NCBI RefSeq assembly: GCF_949987515.2
Contig: NC_082691.1
Span: forward strand, 57,898,740-57,962,739
Direction: 5' to 3'
DNA length: 64,000 bases
Source: Delphinus delphis
Lineage: Eukaryota; Chordata; Mammalia; Artiodactyla; Delphinidae
The notes under the pieces were generated by a model, which saw only the letters and a program-made list of their open reading frames with translations, did not search any database and was not told the origin of the DNA. The first letter of the stretch is position 1, and the number at the start of each line of letters is the position of its first letter. Below, piece by piece: positions 35,301-62,165 of this stretch. Position numbers and translations under genes: made by a program.

Positions 35301-36574
35301 CTCCCAATATCGTGCTTTTTGGTCGTCATGTGAGTAAAACCCTCCCCTCCCACACTGTGATCACACGATAACTTACAAAAACAGTGGTTGTATTTTGAAG
35401 ATTCTTTTGTTGCTTCACTATGGGTAAAGGAAATAGCCAGTACCAACCTTCAGTCCTGTCAGCAGGCCATTTTGGATTCAAATATTCCAGCCCAAGTCAT
35501 GTTTTCCCTGACTTACACACAACCCTAAGTTTCAGCTAGAAATCGCACAGCTAAGCTGTTTCCAAACTGCTGACCTACAAAAACAGTGAGGTGAAAATTT
35601 TAAGTTCTCTAAAATATTTCCTTTTAGAACAAAACCGTCCTTAAATCTCAATTTCTAAAAGAAAATTAGCAGCTCAACACACACAACATATACACACACA
35701 AAATACTCAACATTACCTATTGCATGTTTCAATAAACTATGTCATTTCGCCCCGTCAATACGTAATACAGATGTCTTCCCCTATTTGTGCTAGTGTTAAA
35801 TGCTGGGTATTTTAGGGTTGTATTATACCAACTTGATTTATCTTCAGAAGTTAACTTCTTTGAAGAGCTAGACATTTTTAAGACATTAAGAATTATTTTT
35901 TCCTAGTAAATCCACAGCCAAATGTAAACAAATTTATAGCTGACAATGGACGCAAAGCTCATCTTCCGTTAGCCATCATTAGTTTGACTTACCTGTGAGA
36001 TACCTCATATCAAAACCAAAAGAGATAGTTAGAACAAGTCAACTTTACTTTGTCCCCTACTATTTTTCTGGTTTTTCATCATTTCAGGTGAACATCCAAG
36101 TAAGAAACTCACTGCTTGCTATTAAATTTTATCCACCATGTTTAACCCTTCAAGACAACCACCTGATACTAAGTGTATAACGAAACAGAGCTAATTCACA
36201 TTTGAGAGAAACTAATGACAGATTTTGTCTCAGTGCCTTTTGCATAGCCACTTAAACTTGGTTGGACCACTTTAGCTGGTTAGAATCTGTAATGACTTTT
36301 AAAACACCACCAGCAATGTTAAACATACAAGGCAAAGCCAGAAATCTGTAGCATTATTCAAACGCTGAATATACAGTGTATAAAGAATGGCATTTTATTA
36401 GGGACAGCCAATAATGTCCACAGTGCTTTTCTCGTTTGTCTATCCATATTGAAAGGAAAATGGCAATATGCATTGCTTTGTGAAACTGCTTTAGAAATCT
36501 AGTGGATGGCAATCCTTTAGACAACTTAATGTTCATAGAACAAGATTCACATTTTATGTGTAAACATTACACCA
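32326..36574. other. Tail-to-tail interval between NFE2L3 and HNRNPA2B1
   Basis: Apart from one CHR SINE (34718-34933) and a perfect hairpin at 35279-35306, I see no gene, no long frame with coding character and no clear repeat. Parts could belong to longer 3' UTRs of either neighbour. Confidence 0.6.
34718..34933 (+). mobile_element. CHR-type SINE, intergenic
   Basis: Starts GGGGACTTCCCTGGTGGCGC with tRNA-like A and B boxes (GGTTCGTGCCCC region) and ends in an A-run. The 12-bp duplication AATCATTGGGTA flanks it at 34706-34717 and 34934-34945. It lies between the 3' ends of NFE2L3 and HNRNPA2B1. Confidence 0.92.
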
Positions 36575-38829
36575 AGTATTTGAATACAAAAGTATTTATT
36601 TTAATAAACTTTATATTTAAAATAGAATTTTAATCTGTCTACTCACAAAACCTAATTCAAAACACGATACATTTCTCTCTCTAGCTGAACTGATGTTACT
36701 CTGTTACAAACAATACTCAATTTGTAATTGTTTTATATTAAGAACCTGTACTAAATGAAGTCTGTTATTTTATCAGAAAACATTTCCCTTTAATCTTAAA
36801 GAGTGCTTTTTAAAATGAAGGCACCAACAAGAACTACTTTCAGATGGTACAGAATTTCTTATTTCTTGAAGATTCTGTGGTTGACCACTTCTTCATTAGT
36901 TACCTGCAGCAAGACACCTTCCTGCCAAAGGAAAAAAAAAGTATCTGAAGAAGTTTATCATGTTTGTCCAAAGAACCTAAATAATTTCAGTGGTGGTCTT
37001 AGGATCAAAGAAGACTCACAGGTGCATACAGTAGAATATGCCCTGATTATCACATTCCTGAAAAGGCAATAAAGCCAGGCAATCAATCTCTGATGACATC
37101 TAAGAAATGAAACTTCAGCAGCCAACCTACGTCTCTCCTATAGGTTAGGGATTGGGAAAGAATTACCACATTTAAACCTAAGTATTTAGAATTGGATATA
37201 TACAAGATTTATAATGTAGACACTTTTATTCATAAATATAAATTATCTGAAAGTAGATTTAACCATCTTGCCCTACCTTCTCCTTAGCCTGATCCTGATA
37301 AGCATGTAAAGCTAGAACCGTATCAAAATAACAGAAGAACAAAACGTCTTTATTTTTAATAAAAAAAAATCCCTAGTTCACTCAAAACGCTTGATCCAAG
37401 AAATGTGAATACACAAGGGTGTAACGATGGGAAATTTCATGATTCATTCAACTTGCAGCCTAACTTTTACCTACCATTTCACTACCAACACCACTGAAGG
37501 AACCAAGAAAAGCTTTATTAATGATCACTTGGCTTGCCTCAGCTGTTGAAATGAAGCACTTTACAGTCTTTGTGGCAGCAGAATATACGTGTCCATGGTT
37601 CATATCAATGCTAAAATTCCAGCAGGGAAAAAAATGATATGTTAAGCACCTGAATCTTCATAGAGGGGGAGGGGGATGGGAAAGAAGGAAAAAAAGGGGG
37701 AAAAAAACAACCAAAATAATTTAAGTAAATGACAGATTGGAAAACAGGGTTTATAAAATTATTCTCTTGAGTTTATAAATTGTTAAACTCAATTTATAGC
37801 TATGTTAAACTACATGAGAACCACTATACTGAAAGACCATTAAAGAGTATTAGTTTATCTTTTGGGGAGGAAAATTAAGAAAGGAAAAGTAAATGAGATC
37901 TTACCTAAAGAAGTTTAACTGAAGCTTAGAACTATTTTGCTCTACACCCTCAGCTTTCGTTGGCATCCTTATAAACTACTGTAGTTAAAGCTTTGTAGAA
38001 ACAGCACAGTTTCTTAAGACTGGCTGAACTTAGTAGCCGTCAAGAGTTCTCTTGTACTAGACCTGTATCCCTGAAGAGTACCTCGCTGGGGTTATTTCCT
38101 TTCCTTGCATTGAAGAAGCAGCATCTAAAAGATCTAAAAAGGTGTTTCTCCTTGCAGAGATATCCCTTAAGTTATCTAGATAATTTAATCCTGATGAATT
38201 GCAGACAACACACTTGTATCTGACCAGCATTTATCTTACACAAATATAACAACAGCTTTGCAATGGACCTTAATTATACTACCCACTCCTTAACTTATTT
38301 AAAATAAAAAGTCTATAATTACACAATTTCCTTTAGAATTATTTTATTAAATCATAAATGTACAACAGCTTCTTAACTCTACACACGCACTTAAATTTTT
38401 TTTAAAGGAAAAACGTTATGTCTTATTACACCATGATCCTGGCTAATAGCTTTTCAAAACTTTGAGAAAAATCTTAAAAAAGGTTTCACATGTCACCTGA
38501 AACTTACAAATTTAACATTATCAAAGAAGGAATGCTTCTACACTCTTACAAAGACCACTAGAAAGAAACAACAATTAAAAAGCTAAGAAACTGTCTCAAA
38601 GGCATTTTTTTTTTTTTTTTACAATCCTTCCTCCACAGTAAGGTAATGTTATTAAATAATCCAATCCATTCACAAAATGGCTCTCTGCATCTGCTCTGGT
38701 GTCTTCTGCCATATCACTGCATATTTATGCATGACTGAGATAAGAGTTTCCTTAACATTGTTATTTCGATAACCTGAAGCTGTTCTGTTACCTCTGGGCT
38801 CTCATCCTCTCCTATTTATACAGTGAAGC
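36575..38829 (-). other. HNRNPA2B1: HNRNPA2B1 exon 12: long 3' UTR with two poly(A) signals
   Basis: The acceptor TGTTGAAACAG precedes 38829, and the exon opens GCTTCACTGTATAAATAGG as in other mammals. A proximal AATAAA is at 38343-38348 (minus) and a distal one at 36595-36600. The two 3' UTR forms would be about 0.5 and 2.25 kb. The mammalian gene is known to autoregulate through alternative splicing in this UTR. Internal exon-like segments are described separately. Confidence 0.8.
36859..37610 (-). other. Exon-like segments inside the distal HNRNPA2B1 3' UTR
   Basis: On the minus strand, 37475-37610 (136 nt) has a pyrimidine-rich acceptor ending TTTTAG and a donor GTAGGT. 37020-37057 has acceptor CCTTTTCAG and donor GTGAGT. 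From 36921 there is acceptor TCCTTTGGCAG. The first and third segments join into one open frame of 65 codons ending TAA at 36859-36861. They could be alternative 3' UTR exons that place a junction far after the normal stop, as known for HNRNPA2B1 autoregulation. Confidence 0.4.
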
Positions 38830-39007
38830 CTGTTTCAACAGAAGTAAAGAGTAAAAAAAAAATAGGTTATGAAATTATCCATCTAACCAGATTTTAAGGA
38901 AAGATAACATGATCCTAAAAAGCTTTTAACTCCTGGCAGCTAGGTCTCCCAAGACATTAATAACGTGAAACTTAAAAGCTACTTACCCATGGTAAATAGG
39001 AAGAAGC

Positions 39008-46534
<7,527 letters not shown>

Positions 46535-46735
46535 CGCGGACTCAGTCGCTTCAGCCCGATTTCCCGCAGCCGAGCGAGATGAGAGAGATCTCCGCGGACG
46601 AACACGAACCGGACTCGTCCTGGCGCTGTAGTGAGAACTGCCGCTGGTCGAGAAACAACACCGCTAGGAGCACCTCCACTCTGGACCCGGCGCTGCTGCT
46701 ACTGCCGCTAGAGCCGCTGCCGCCGCTTTTCTAGA
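46535..46735 (-). promoter_or_regulatory. HNRNPA2B1: HNRNPA2B1 5' UTR and start-site region
   Basis: The minus-strand leader matches the mammalian 5' UTR: GCGGCAGTAGCAGCAGCGCC-type repeats, then the TCTCTCATCTCGCTCGGC region just before the ATG. It is GC-rich and lacks a TATA box. The transcription start is placed near 46735 by similarity only. Confidence 0.75.
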
Positions 46736-46873
46736 ACCTTCCCCCCGACTAACGCGTCCTCCCCTACGTCAGGCCGTTGCGTAAACGCCCTAACCGCCGC
46801 CAATGGCGGGAACGCTCTACGACCTCCTTGCGCCAACTACGTGCCCCTCCCCCTTGCGGCCAGTAGTGGTGCT

Positions 46874-46881
46874 TGACGTCA
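46874..46881. promoter_or_regulatory. Perfect CRE palindrome TGACGTCA between divergent starts
   Basis: TGACGTCA is the exact CREB/ATF1 site. It lies roughly 140 bp from the HNRNPA2B1 start region and just upstream of the likely CBX3 first exon, so it can serve both directions. Confidence 0.75.
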
Positions 46882-46894
46882 GTTGCGTAAAAGG

Positions 46895-46975
46895 GCTCTG
46901 TGAATTGTGGAAGGCTCGAGTTCTGCGTATTTGACTCTCGGAACTGGGTCCAGCCCCCGCCTTAGCGCAGGGCAG
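46895..46975 (+). other. CBX3: Candidate CBX3 first exon (noncoding), promoter-proximal
   Basis: The segment ends GGGCAG before a good donor GTGAGA at 46976. It lies immediately downstream of the CRE and directly opposite the HNRNPA2B1 start. A second candidate donor (ACG/GTAAGC at 47532) suggests an alternative downstream first exon ending at 47531. Neither start site can be fixed from sequence alone. Confidence 0.45.
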
Positions 46976-48957
46976 GTGAGAAACGGTCGCGCATTTTGAA
47001 ATTAACGCTGTTGGGAGGAGCTTAATCTTCAGCCCAGAGGTCCAGCCCCCTCAACCCCGGAGGTGGTCTTTATAGCAACACTTTGATAATCTCCCCCCAC
47101 CCTCGTCTTAAAAAAAACCTAGTAGCCTTCTCTACTGCCTTTTCCCTCCCCCACCCTTCCTCCTCTGCGCGGAGGACCGACTCGGCCCCTTCCGGAAACA
47201 CCCGAAGCGGCTTCTAGTCAAAAAATTACACTTCACGCTCCACCAACCCAACCCTGTCCAACGCTTTTGGGGTCGACCTCGCGGGTAGTCGAAAGGGGCG
47301 CTCGTTTTTATTTCCCGATTTCCCCACCCCGCCACCTACCCCCTGCGTTCGGAGGCACCCAACCCCAGGGGCAAGGAAGTGGGCGGAGTCCTGTTTTGGC
47401 GCCAGCCACTACTGCTGCAAACCAGGAAAAACCTCCGCCGAGACTTCGGTCACGGCCCTCAAACCCCCCCCCCCCAACCTTCCCTCTCCCGCCCCTCCCT
47501 CCGGGGACCACCAGGCGCCACGCCACGAACGGTAAGCGCCACCGTCGCCACCCCCTCCCCCTCTCCCTCCCGGGCTTGGGCTCCCGGCGGGCACTGCGCG
47601 GCGCGCGCCCACCCCGCCCCTCGCGGCCGCCGGGCGTGGGCGGTGCCACCTTCCCCTCCCCCCGGCGGCGGCCCCGCGCGCAGCTCCCCAGCCCCCTCCC
47701 CTTCGGATGTGGCTGGAGCTTGAGGCGCGCAGGGCCGGAGACGGTGCAGACCCGGGACCCGGAGCAGCTCGGAGGCGGTGAAGTCGGTGTCTTTCTTTTT
47801 CTCTAGCTTTCACTCGGTGGTGTTGCTTAAGATACCATATGCGCCCCAGAGGCCCCCAGTTCCCCCGCTTCCCATCCCTTCCCCGCCCGACCCTGAATCA
47901 GGAGCTGGTGGGAAGGAAAGGAGAAGCGAACAGAGACCCCGCGGAGGGCCTGGCGCTGGGCCGGCGTCTGTAGTTGGTTTAGGGGACGAGACTCCTCCCC
48001 AAGGTTGAAAGCTGTGGCGACAACTGCCTTATTTCTAGACAAAGCGCATTTCTTTCTCCCCTCCCCCATCCCGGATCAAGAAGAGGGGCTCTCCTTCCCC
48101 TCCCGGCCTCGGTCGGCGACTTGGGCCTCCAGGGAGGGCGGTGCATTCTCCCGTATCCGCGCGGCCCGATGTCCGGAGGCTGCGGCGGGCGCTCCGTTAC
48201 GTGGCCGCCGCCTGGTCGGGGGAGGCGCGGGCCCCGTGGCGCAGTGCCCTTGAGCCCCCGCGCCGCGGCCTTTGTTTCTCCCCGCGTGTGCGCTGACCAC
48301 GAGGCCCGCGCTCCCGAGGGGGGGAGGGGGCGGGGCGGGGGCCGGGCGCTAAGGCCTTGTTAAGCCGAGTGGGGCAGGGGCTTGAGGGGAGCGGATGAAA
48401 GTGCAGAAAAGAAGTGATTTGGTTTCAAAAGTGGCACGAAATGGGACTGGAACATCTCGGTGTGTTTTTCCTTTAATTTTTTAACTAGTGATTGGAAAGG
48501 GAGGGTTGCTAAGAAGAAACCAGGTTGGGATTACATTACATAGGCGACTCTTTGGACTGTTAAGTGTAGAGGAGAAATACACAATAATTGGTTATTGTGA
48601 TCGTTCGGGCAGTCGTTTGATTTTGAACCAAACTATTTGGCCATTTTTTTAAAATTCTGACTATGGTTATAAGTGGGATTTGGACTGGGGAAAAAAAATT
48701 GTCTATTTTTTACCTAAAGCTTTCTCGGGTACTAACGTGCCCGGTAAGGTTATCTAGGTACACTTGGTTACAACACTGATATACTCTTAGGCATGTATCA
48801 CTAGTTTGTGCAGAATCTCAAAACTGCTTCTCTGTGGATTTGTATACATGTTTGATAACGTGAGTTACCTAGGTGGGGGTTGGAATCCAAACAAAGCTTA
48901 TGTTTAGCTACTTTTTTGTGTCTTGCAAACTTTTTTAACTGTCATGCATTTTTCTAG

Positions 48958-48985
48958 TAATAGCTCTTCAAGTCTGCAATAAAAA

Positions 48986-49009
<24 letters not shown>
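48958..49009 (+). CDS. CBX3: CBX3 exon 2, start codon exon
   Basis: The exon opens TAATAGCTCTTCAAGTCTGC after acceptor TTTTTCTAG. Coding starts at 48986 and gives MASNKTTL, phase 0, before donor GTAAGT. Confidence 0.94.
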
Positions 49010-56943
<7,934 letters not shown>

Positions 56944-58182
56944 TTGTTTGCATTGCTTTTTATATATATTTATATATATATATAAAATCTGGTTCTTGGT
57001 TTTTTGATTTATTAGTGTGAAGAAATAACTACATTCTAATGAAAGTCAAGTTTGATATGTTCGTTTTGAAGTAGTATTGGGGAAGTTGTTGGGTTTTGGG
57101 GGGGTTTTTTGGGGGTTTTGTTTTTGGTTTTTTTGCATCTGTAGCACTGGTTACTTTGAACAAATAAAAGCTTTCTGTAGTTGCTTCCTTTAGCAGAAAA
57201 GAAAAGCAAGCTAAAGTTGCTTCCTTTAGCAGAAAAGAATAATATACCATGGTATATTATTTCCTCTGCATTAGAGAACAGCTTTTCTAAATGTTGGGGA
57301 AAATCTCCATAGTCATTACTCAATCAGAATTTAGAATTTGCATTTAACTCATATATGCCTAAGGACCATTCTGGGTTTTCTGTATGTGTATACATAAAAT
57401 ACATATGTAAATGGTTTGGGGTTTTTTTGGTTATTGTTTAAACACATTTACCAAAACAAAAACAGCCTTTCACAACCATGGATGAGCCCATGTTTCTGGG
57501 GTTCTATCATTTTGAGCAATATAAGAAATCACTTCAACTTAAATTGAAAATTTAAGTCTTAACCTTTCAAATTAAATAATTTTGTAATTAATGAGACAAA
57601 TTAAACAATTTAAATTGGATAATTTTTTAAAGCAGCCCTATCAGAATCTGCATCCATATCTACCATCATATAAATGCAGTTTTATATGTAAAACCTCCCT
57701 GAAAGGAAAATTTTATCTCTGTCAACCCAAATGAAAAAAATAGAAAAATTCTGGTATGTTTTCATTAGCCAAGCAAGACTTAGTTAAATGGACATTTAAA
57801 GCTTCCTCTTGGCAAACTATTCTAAGAAGTTGAAATCCGTGTGCTGTATTTAATGAAAGACTGTAATACATGCAATGTCTCAGACTTGTTAATGGAAACC
57901 TAATCAGATGGTTAGAGATGTTGGCAGTTTAGGATCTGCAGGAATAAATGAGTGAACAAAGTTTTCTAATCTAAACTTGACCTGCATGTTTTTTCAAACT
58001 TTACCCCAACCCATTCCTTACATGTAGGCTCAGTCTTCTCAGTATTTTGGGTTACTGGTTCAGCAGAAGCCAGGAAAAACAATAACTTTGTAGTAATCAG
58101 AATGTTATTCAACTGTATATTGTTTACTTTATTGTAAATACTGGTGAACAGTGGTCAATAAATAGTTTTATATTCCTTTATG
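56944..58182 (+). other. CBX3: CBX3 3' UTR with two poly(A) signals
   Basis: AATAAA at 58157-58162 followed by a TG/T-rich stretch marks the main end. A second AATAAA at 57163-57168, 220 nt after the stop, could give a short form. The UTR holds a TA-repeat (about 56957-56985), a G-run cluster (57079-57115) and a 25-bp direct repeat (57179-57239). Confidence 0.8.
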
Positions 58183-58380
58183 TGATTGATTAGACTTTTT
58201 TTTTAATCTGATGACTTTATAGTGGGAGTAGAAACACATTCACTGTATTAACTTCATATTTGTAAATAGTGTGATATCACTAAGGCATTAGAGTACCTGT
58301 TTTAGATCCTTTGAGTTTAGGAATTTCAAGTAGAACATGTATTAACACAAAAAGGTTTTCTTGTTAAAATGAGTTTCAGG

Positions 58381-58665
58381 GGACTTCCCTGGTGGCTCAG
58401 TGGTTAAGAATCTACCTGCCAATGCAGGGAACACGGGTTTGGGCCCTGGTCCAGGAAGATCCCACATGCTGCGGAGCACATAAGCCCGTGTGCCACAACT
58501 ACTGAGCCCGTGTGCCTAGAGCCTGTGCTCCTCAACAAGAGAAGCCACTGCAATGAGAAGCCCACGCACTGCTACGAAGAGTAGCCCCTGCTCACCGCAA
58601 CTAGAGAAAGCCCGTGTGCAGCAATGAAGACCCAACGCAGCCAAAAATAAATAAATTTATTTAAA
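58381..58665 (+). mobile_element. Long CHR-2-like SINE, 200 bp downstream of CBX3
   Basis: Runs from GGACTTCCCTGGTGGCTCAG to an AAATAAATAAATTTATTT tail. It is flanked by AAAATGAGTTTCAGG (58366-58380) and AAAATAAGTTTCAGG (58666-58680), one mismatch. Confidence 0.9.
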
Positions 58666-59121
58666 AAAATAAGTTTCAGGTGATGCCTAAGAGGAACTTG
58701 TTTCATTAAAGTGAAATTTTGATACCCAGACTCTAGTTTGTTGAAGCTGCCATCTTAAAAAAAAAAACAGGTATTCTGATAGGACTGATCCTGTTGTGAT
58801 ATATTTCTTCTAATTTCCAAAATCTATACAGAAAAAAGGAAATCATCTATACTAAGCTGTTTATCAATTTTTTGTAGACCTAGCACTGCTCTCAACAGTG
58901 GGTTTGTAAATAATACAGAACCTTTTGTTCAGATCAGAAATTGATGACTGTACCTTGAATTTTAGCTTAGTGAGAGCATTTCTGGAAACTGTTGTCCATG
59001 TATTTTAATACTCCTTATGTTGTATCTGTTTCTTACTGGTGCTATAAAAAGTTGTCACAAACTTGAATGGCTTAAAACAAAAAATTTATTTCTGGAGTCC
59101 AAAATACAAAGTCAAGGTATT

Positions 59122-59240
59122 GGGGCTTCCCTGGCAGTCCAGTGGTTGACTCCACACTTCCACTGCAGGGAGCACAGGTTTGGTCCCTGGTCAGGGAACT
59201 AAGATCCCGTACGCCATGCGGCATGGCCTAAAAATTTTAA
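59122..59240 (+). mobile_element. Short tRNA-derived SINE
   Basis: Opens GGGGCTTCCCTGGCAGTCC and ends GCATGGCCTAAAAATTTT. The 14-bp duplication AAAGTCAAGGTATT lies at 59108-59121 and 59241-59254. It is a different subfamily from the long copies. Confidence 0.88.
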
Positions 59241-59309
59241 AAAGTCAAGGTATTAGGGCTGGTTCCTAGAGGCCATCTATATTCCATGGTTCCTGGCCCC
59301 TTCCATCTT

Positions 59310-59460
59310 CAAAACCAGTATAGCACAGTCTCTCAACAAATTACTTCACCTCTCTCTACCTCAGTTTCCTCATCTATAAAATAGAGGTAAATCAAGATGA
59401 AATATAAGCATATGAGACACTTAAAACAATGCCTTGTATGTGGTAATAACAATGTGTGTT
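59310..59460 (+). mobile_element. MIR SINE fragment
   Basis: CTACCTCAGTTTCCTCATCT and ATAAAATAGAGGTAAATC show the MIR core. Confidence 0.6.
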
Positions 59461-59469
59461 ACCTATTTT

Positions 59470-60365
59470 TAGTAGGGACACCGTAGGCTGTTGTATGGAG
59501 GTTCCCCAACTTAATCAGTTGCTGGGTATGAACACATAAGTTGTTTGTAGTTTTTTGCTGTTAGATTAATGTGGTGAACATCCATTTCTTTGTGTCTTTT
59601 CAATTTCTTTCTCCAGTGGCATATAGTTTTCAGAGTACAGGTCTTTCATCTCCTTGGTTAGATTTATTACTAGGTATTTTTATTTTTTTGGCCATGCCAT
59701 GAGGCATGTGGGATCTTAGTTCCAAGGATCTTAGATCAGGGATTGAACTGGTGCCCCTTGCGTTGCTAGCACAGACTCTTAACCACTGGACTCCAGGGAA
59801 GCAAGGTGGTGAACATTCTTTTACATAATACATAGTGAAACTTAAGTAGATACAGATGGATTTCCAGAAATTAATGAAGTCGGCCTTGTACTGGTGTACG
59901 ATTCTTCCATCAGTAGTCATTACCCCATATCCTTAGTTGTACTGCAGATTAATAATACTAAGACTGATTTTGTTGCCAATTCAATGGCATCTTGTTTTAA
60001 TTTGCATGTCTGTGATATTTTTATTGAACATTCTTTTCATGCTTACTATTTGCATTTCCTCATCTATAAATGAATTGCCAATTTTACAAATTTTTTAATT
60101 TGTAGCAGTTCCTTATGTAATTATTAATTTTTTGTGTTGCAAATATTTTCTGCCAATGTTTTTTGACATGATTTATGATAACCATTTTGTTGTACCAAAT
60201 TTTATGTGGTCAACCCTTGTCAGTCTTTATGTCTTCTGGATTTCATGTCTTGTTTCAAAATACCTCTCCCATTTTGAAGTTACATGGATAGTCTTTTTAA
60301 ATTTCTTCTATTTTCATTTTCTTCATTTCATTTTTATAGTCAGGTCTTTAATCTGAGATTTTGTT
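59470..60365 (-). mobile_element. Old L1 fragments
   Basis: Pieces of the antisense ORF2 end and older L1 3' sequence, for example GTACAGGTCTTTCATCTCC and TTGCAAATATTTTCTGCCAA, surround the antisense SINE at 59687. Confidence 0.5.
59687..59805 (-). mobile_element. Short tRNA-derived SINE, antisense, inside an L1 fragment
   Basis: The complement of the same short SINE type (TTTTTTTGGCCATGCCATGA ... ACTCCAGGGAAGC). It interrupts an L1 ORF2-like stretch at about 59570-59686 that resembles 10475-10555. Confidence 0.8.
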
Positions 60366-61656
60366 GAATATGTTTGTGAAGGCTTCTGACTTTTGTTTCC
60401 CGAGATGGACATCAGTGCCTCTGAAGAAGTAGATGTGTAGGTAGCAGTTTCCCTAATCTCATGGATCGAAGATAATCATTACGCCACTACAAAAAGACTT
60501 GGCCAGCATATAAAACTGAAGTTTTTCTTTTTCGTAAAAGGCCTGAAATGTGTTCAATACCTGGACAAATATTGGCATCGAGCAAAAGATAAAAATCTCT
60601 AACATAAAGCTGAATATGAATAGTATATTTGTATGTAACCTATATGATACATAGACCCTTTCATCTTTTGTTGAAAAAATGAATTTGTACCTTTGAGTAT
60701 TCACTGATCAAGGAGAGCAGTGTTAACAACTTAAAGCTCCAGTAGGTGATTTGGTATAATCAAGGAAATTGTAGCAGATGCCAATCTTCATAGCTTGATT
60801 CTTCTTATGGATGTAGTATCTCCTCTAAATGTGCTGCACTATTCAGATACATGACAGTCATCAGCATATCTGCTAATAGCGAATAAGGAGGGGGGATTTA
60901 GGGCTGTTGGGTTTTTTGGTGGGGTTTTAAGAATTTATATTACGTTAAACGATTTCTGCAGGCAATCATGTCAGCTGGAAAATACAAAAATATGAAACTG
61001 TTCATTTGGAATCTTTATTTTCCCATTACAGCCCATGTTTTTACTGTAAAAGCAAACAGTATGAAAATCTCCATGATCACACATAAGAATTGTTTCATTC
61101 GTAGAATAAATAACAGTTGATGAATACTTTTTTATATTTTATTTCATTTATCCTCAAAATAGCCTTCTAGAGTAGGCATGATTGACCCCATTTTACAGGT
61201 GAGGAAACTAGGGCACAAAAAGGCTGAAGAAGGTCAAGGTCAGTTGTATGAACAAGAGCATTAACTACGGGAATAAAGAGAAGGGGACTCGTTTGAGGAT
61301 AGGGTTTTGTCCATAGTAAGTCCCAAATATGTGCTTGTAGAATAAAGTGGTTTTGGATATAAAATGAGGTGATGTGGAGGTCAGGAAGAAAGGGATCCAG
61401 AATGACTCCCAAGTATTCATTTTTTCTGGGATGGATGAAAATGTGATTTAGTGAGAAAGGGAACCTAGGAGAAACCTTGAAGGGGAGGATATTAAAGTGG
61501 CTTTGGACATATACTGAGGTCTTCCTTTGATTAGTATATTACTTAGTATGCTTACAACACATTACATAATTTGGCCAGAAGTAGGAGATACCCAACTCAA
61601 ACCTGCTTTGATAAGGGAAATTACTGCTGGCCTAGAGACAAAATAACAGTGGTTCA

Positions 61657-61944
61657 GGACTTCCCTGGTAGCACAGCGTTAAGAATCCGCCTGCCAATGC
61701 AGGGGACACAGGTTCGAGCCCTGGTCTGGGAAGATCCCACATGCCGCGGAGCAGCTAAGCCCGTGCGCCGCAACTACTGAAGCCCACGTGCCTAGAGCCC
61801 GTGCTCCACAACAAGAGAAGCCACTGCAATGAGAAGCCCATGCACTGCAACGAAGAGTAGCCCCCACCCGATACAACTAGAGAAAGCCTGTGCACAGCAA
61901 TGAAGACACAATGCAGCCAAAAATAAATAAATTTATTTAAAAAA
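61657..61944 (+). mobile_element. Long CHR-2-like SINE
   Basis: Starts GACTTCCCTGGTAGCACAGC and ends in AAATAAATAAATTTATTT. Imperfect duplications AATAACAGTGGTTCAG and AATAACTGGTTCAG flank it. Confidence 0.88.
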
Positions 61945-61959
61945 TAATAACTGGTTCAG

Positions 61960-62165
61960 AGCATGGGCTCTGGAGTTTGACCCCATGGGTTTGCATCCCA
62001 GCTCAGCTATTTATTGTAGTTACTTAACCCCTATGCCTCAATATTTGCATCTATAAAACTAGGAGGATGATCTTGATGGTATTTATCTCATGGGATTTTC
62101 AAGGTTAAATAAAAAACACCCAGAGCTGAATCTCCAGTACTTAATAAGGACCAGATAAATATTAT
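61960..62165 (+). mobile_element. MIR SINE
   Basis: GAGCATGGGCTCTGGAGTTT, ATCCCAGCTCAGCTATTTAT and CCAGATAAATATTATTACC are MIR landmarks, directly after a CHR SINE. Confidence 0.75.

Noticed and set aside
36803..37072. 89-codon plus-strand frame
   Set aside because: It overlaps the HNRNPA2B1 3' UTR on the opposite strand, has no coding character or splice context, and the minus-strand splice signals explain the region better.
47267..47806. Long Pro-rich frames on both strands in the CBX3 island
   Set aside because: Overlapping open frames in several phases reflect few AT-rich stops in CpG-island DNA. No recognisable protein.
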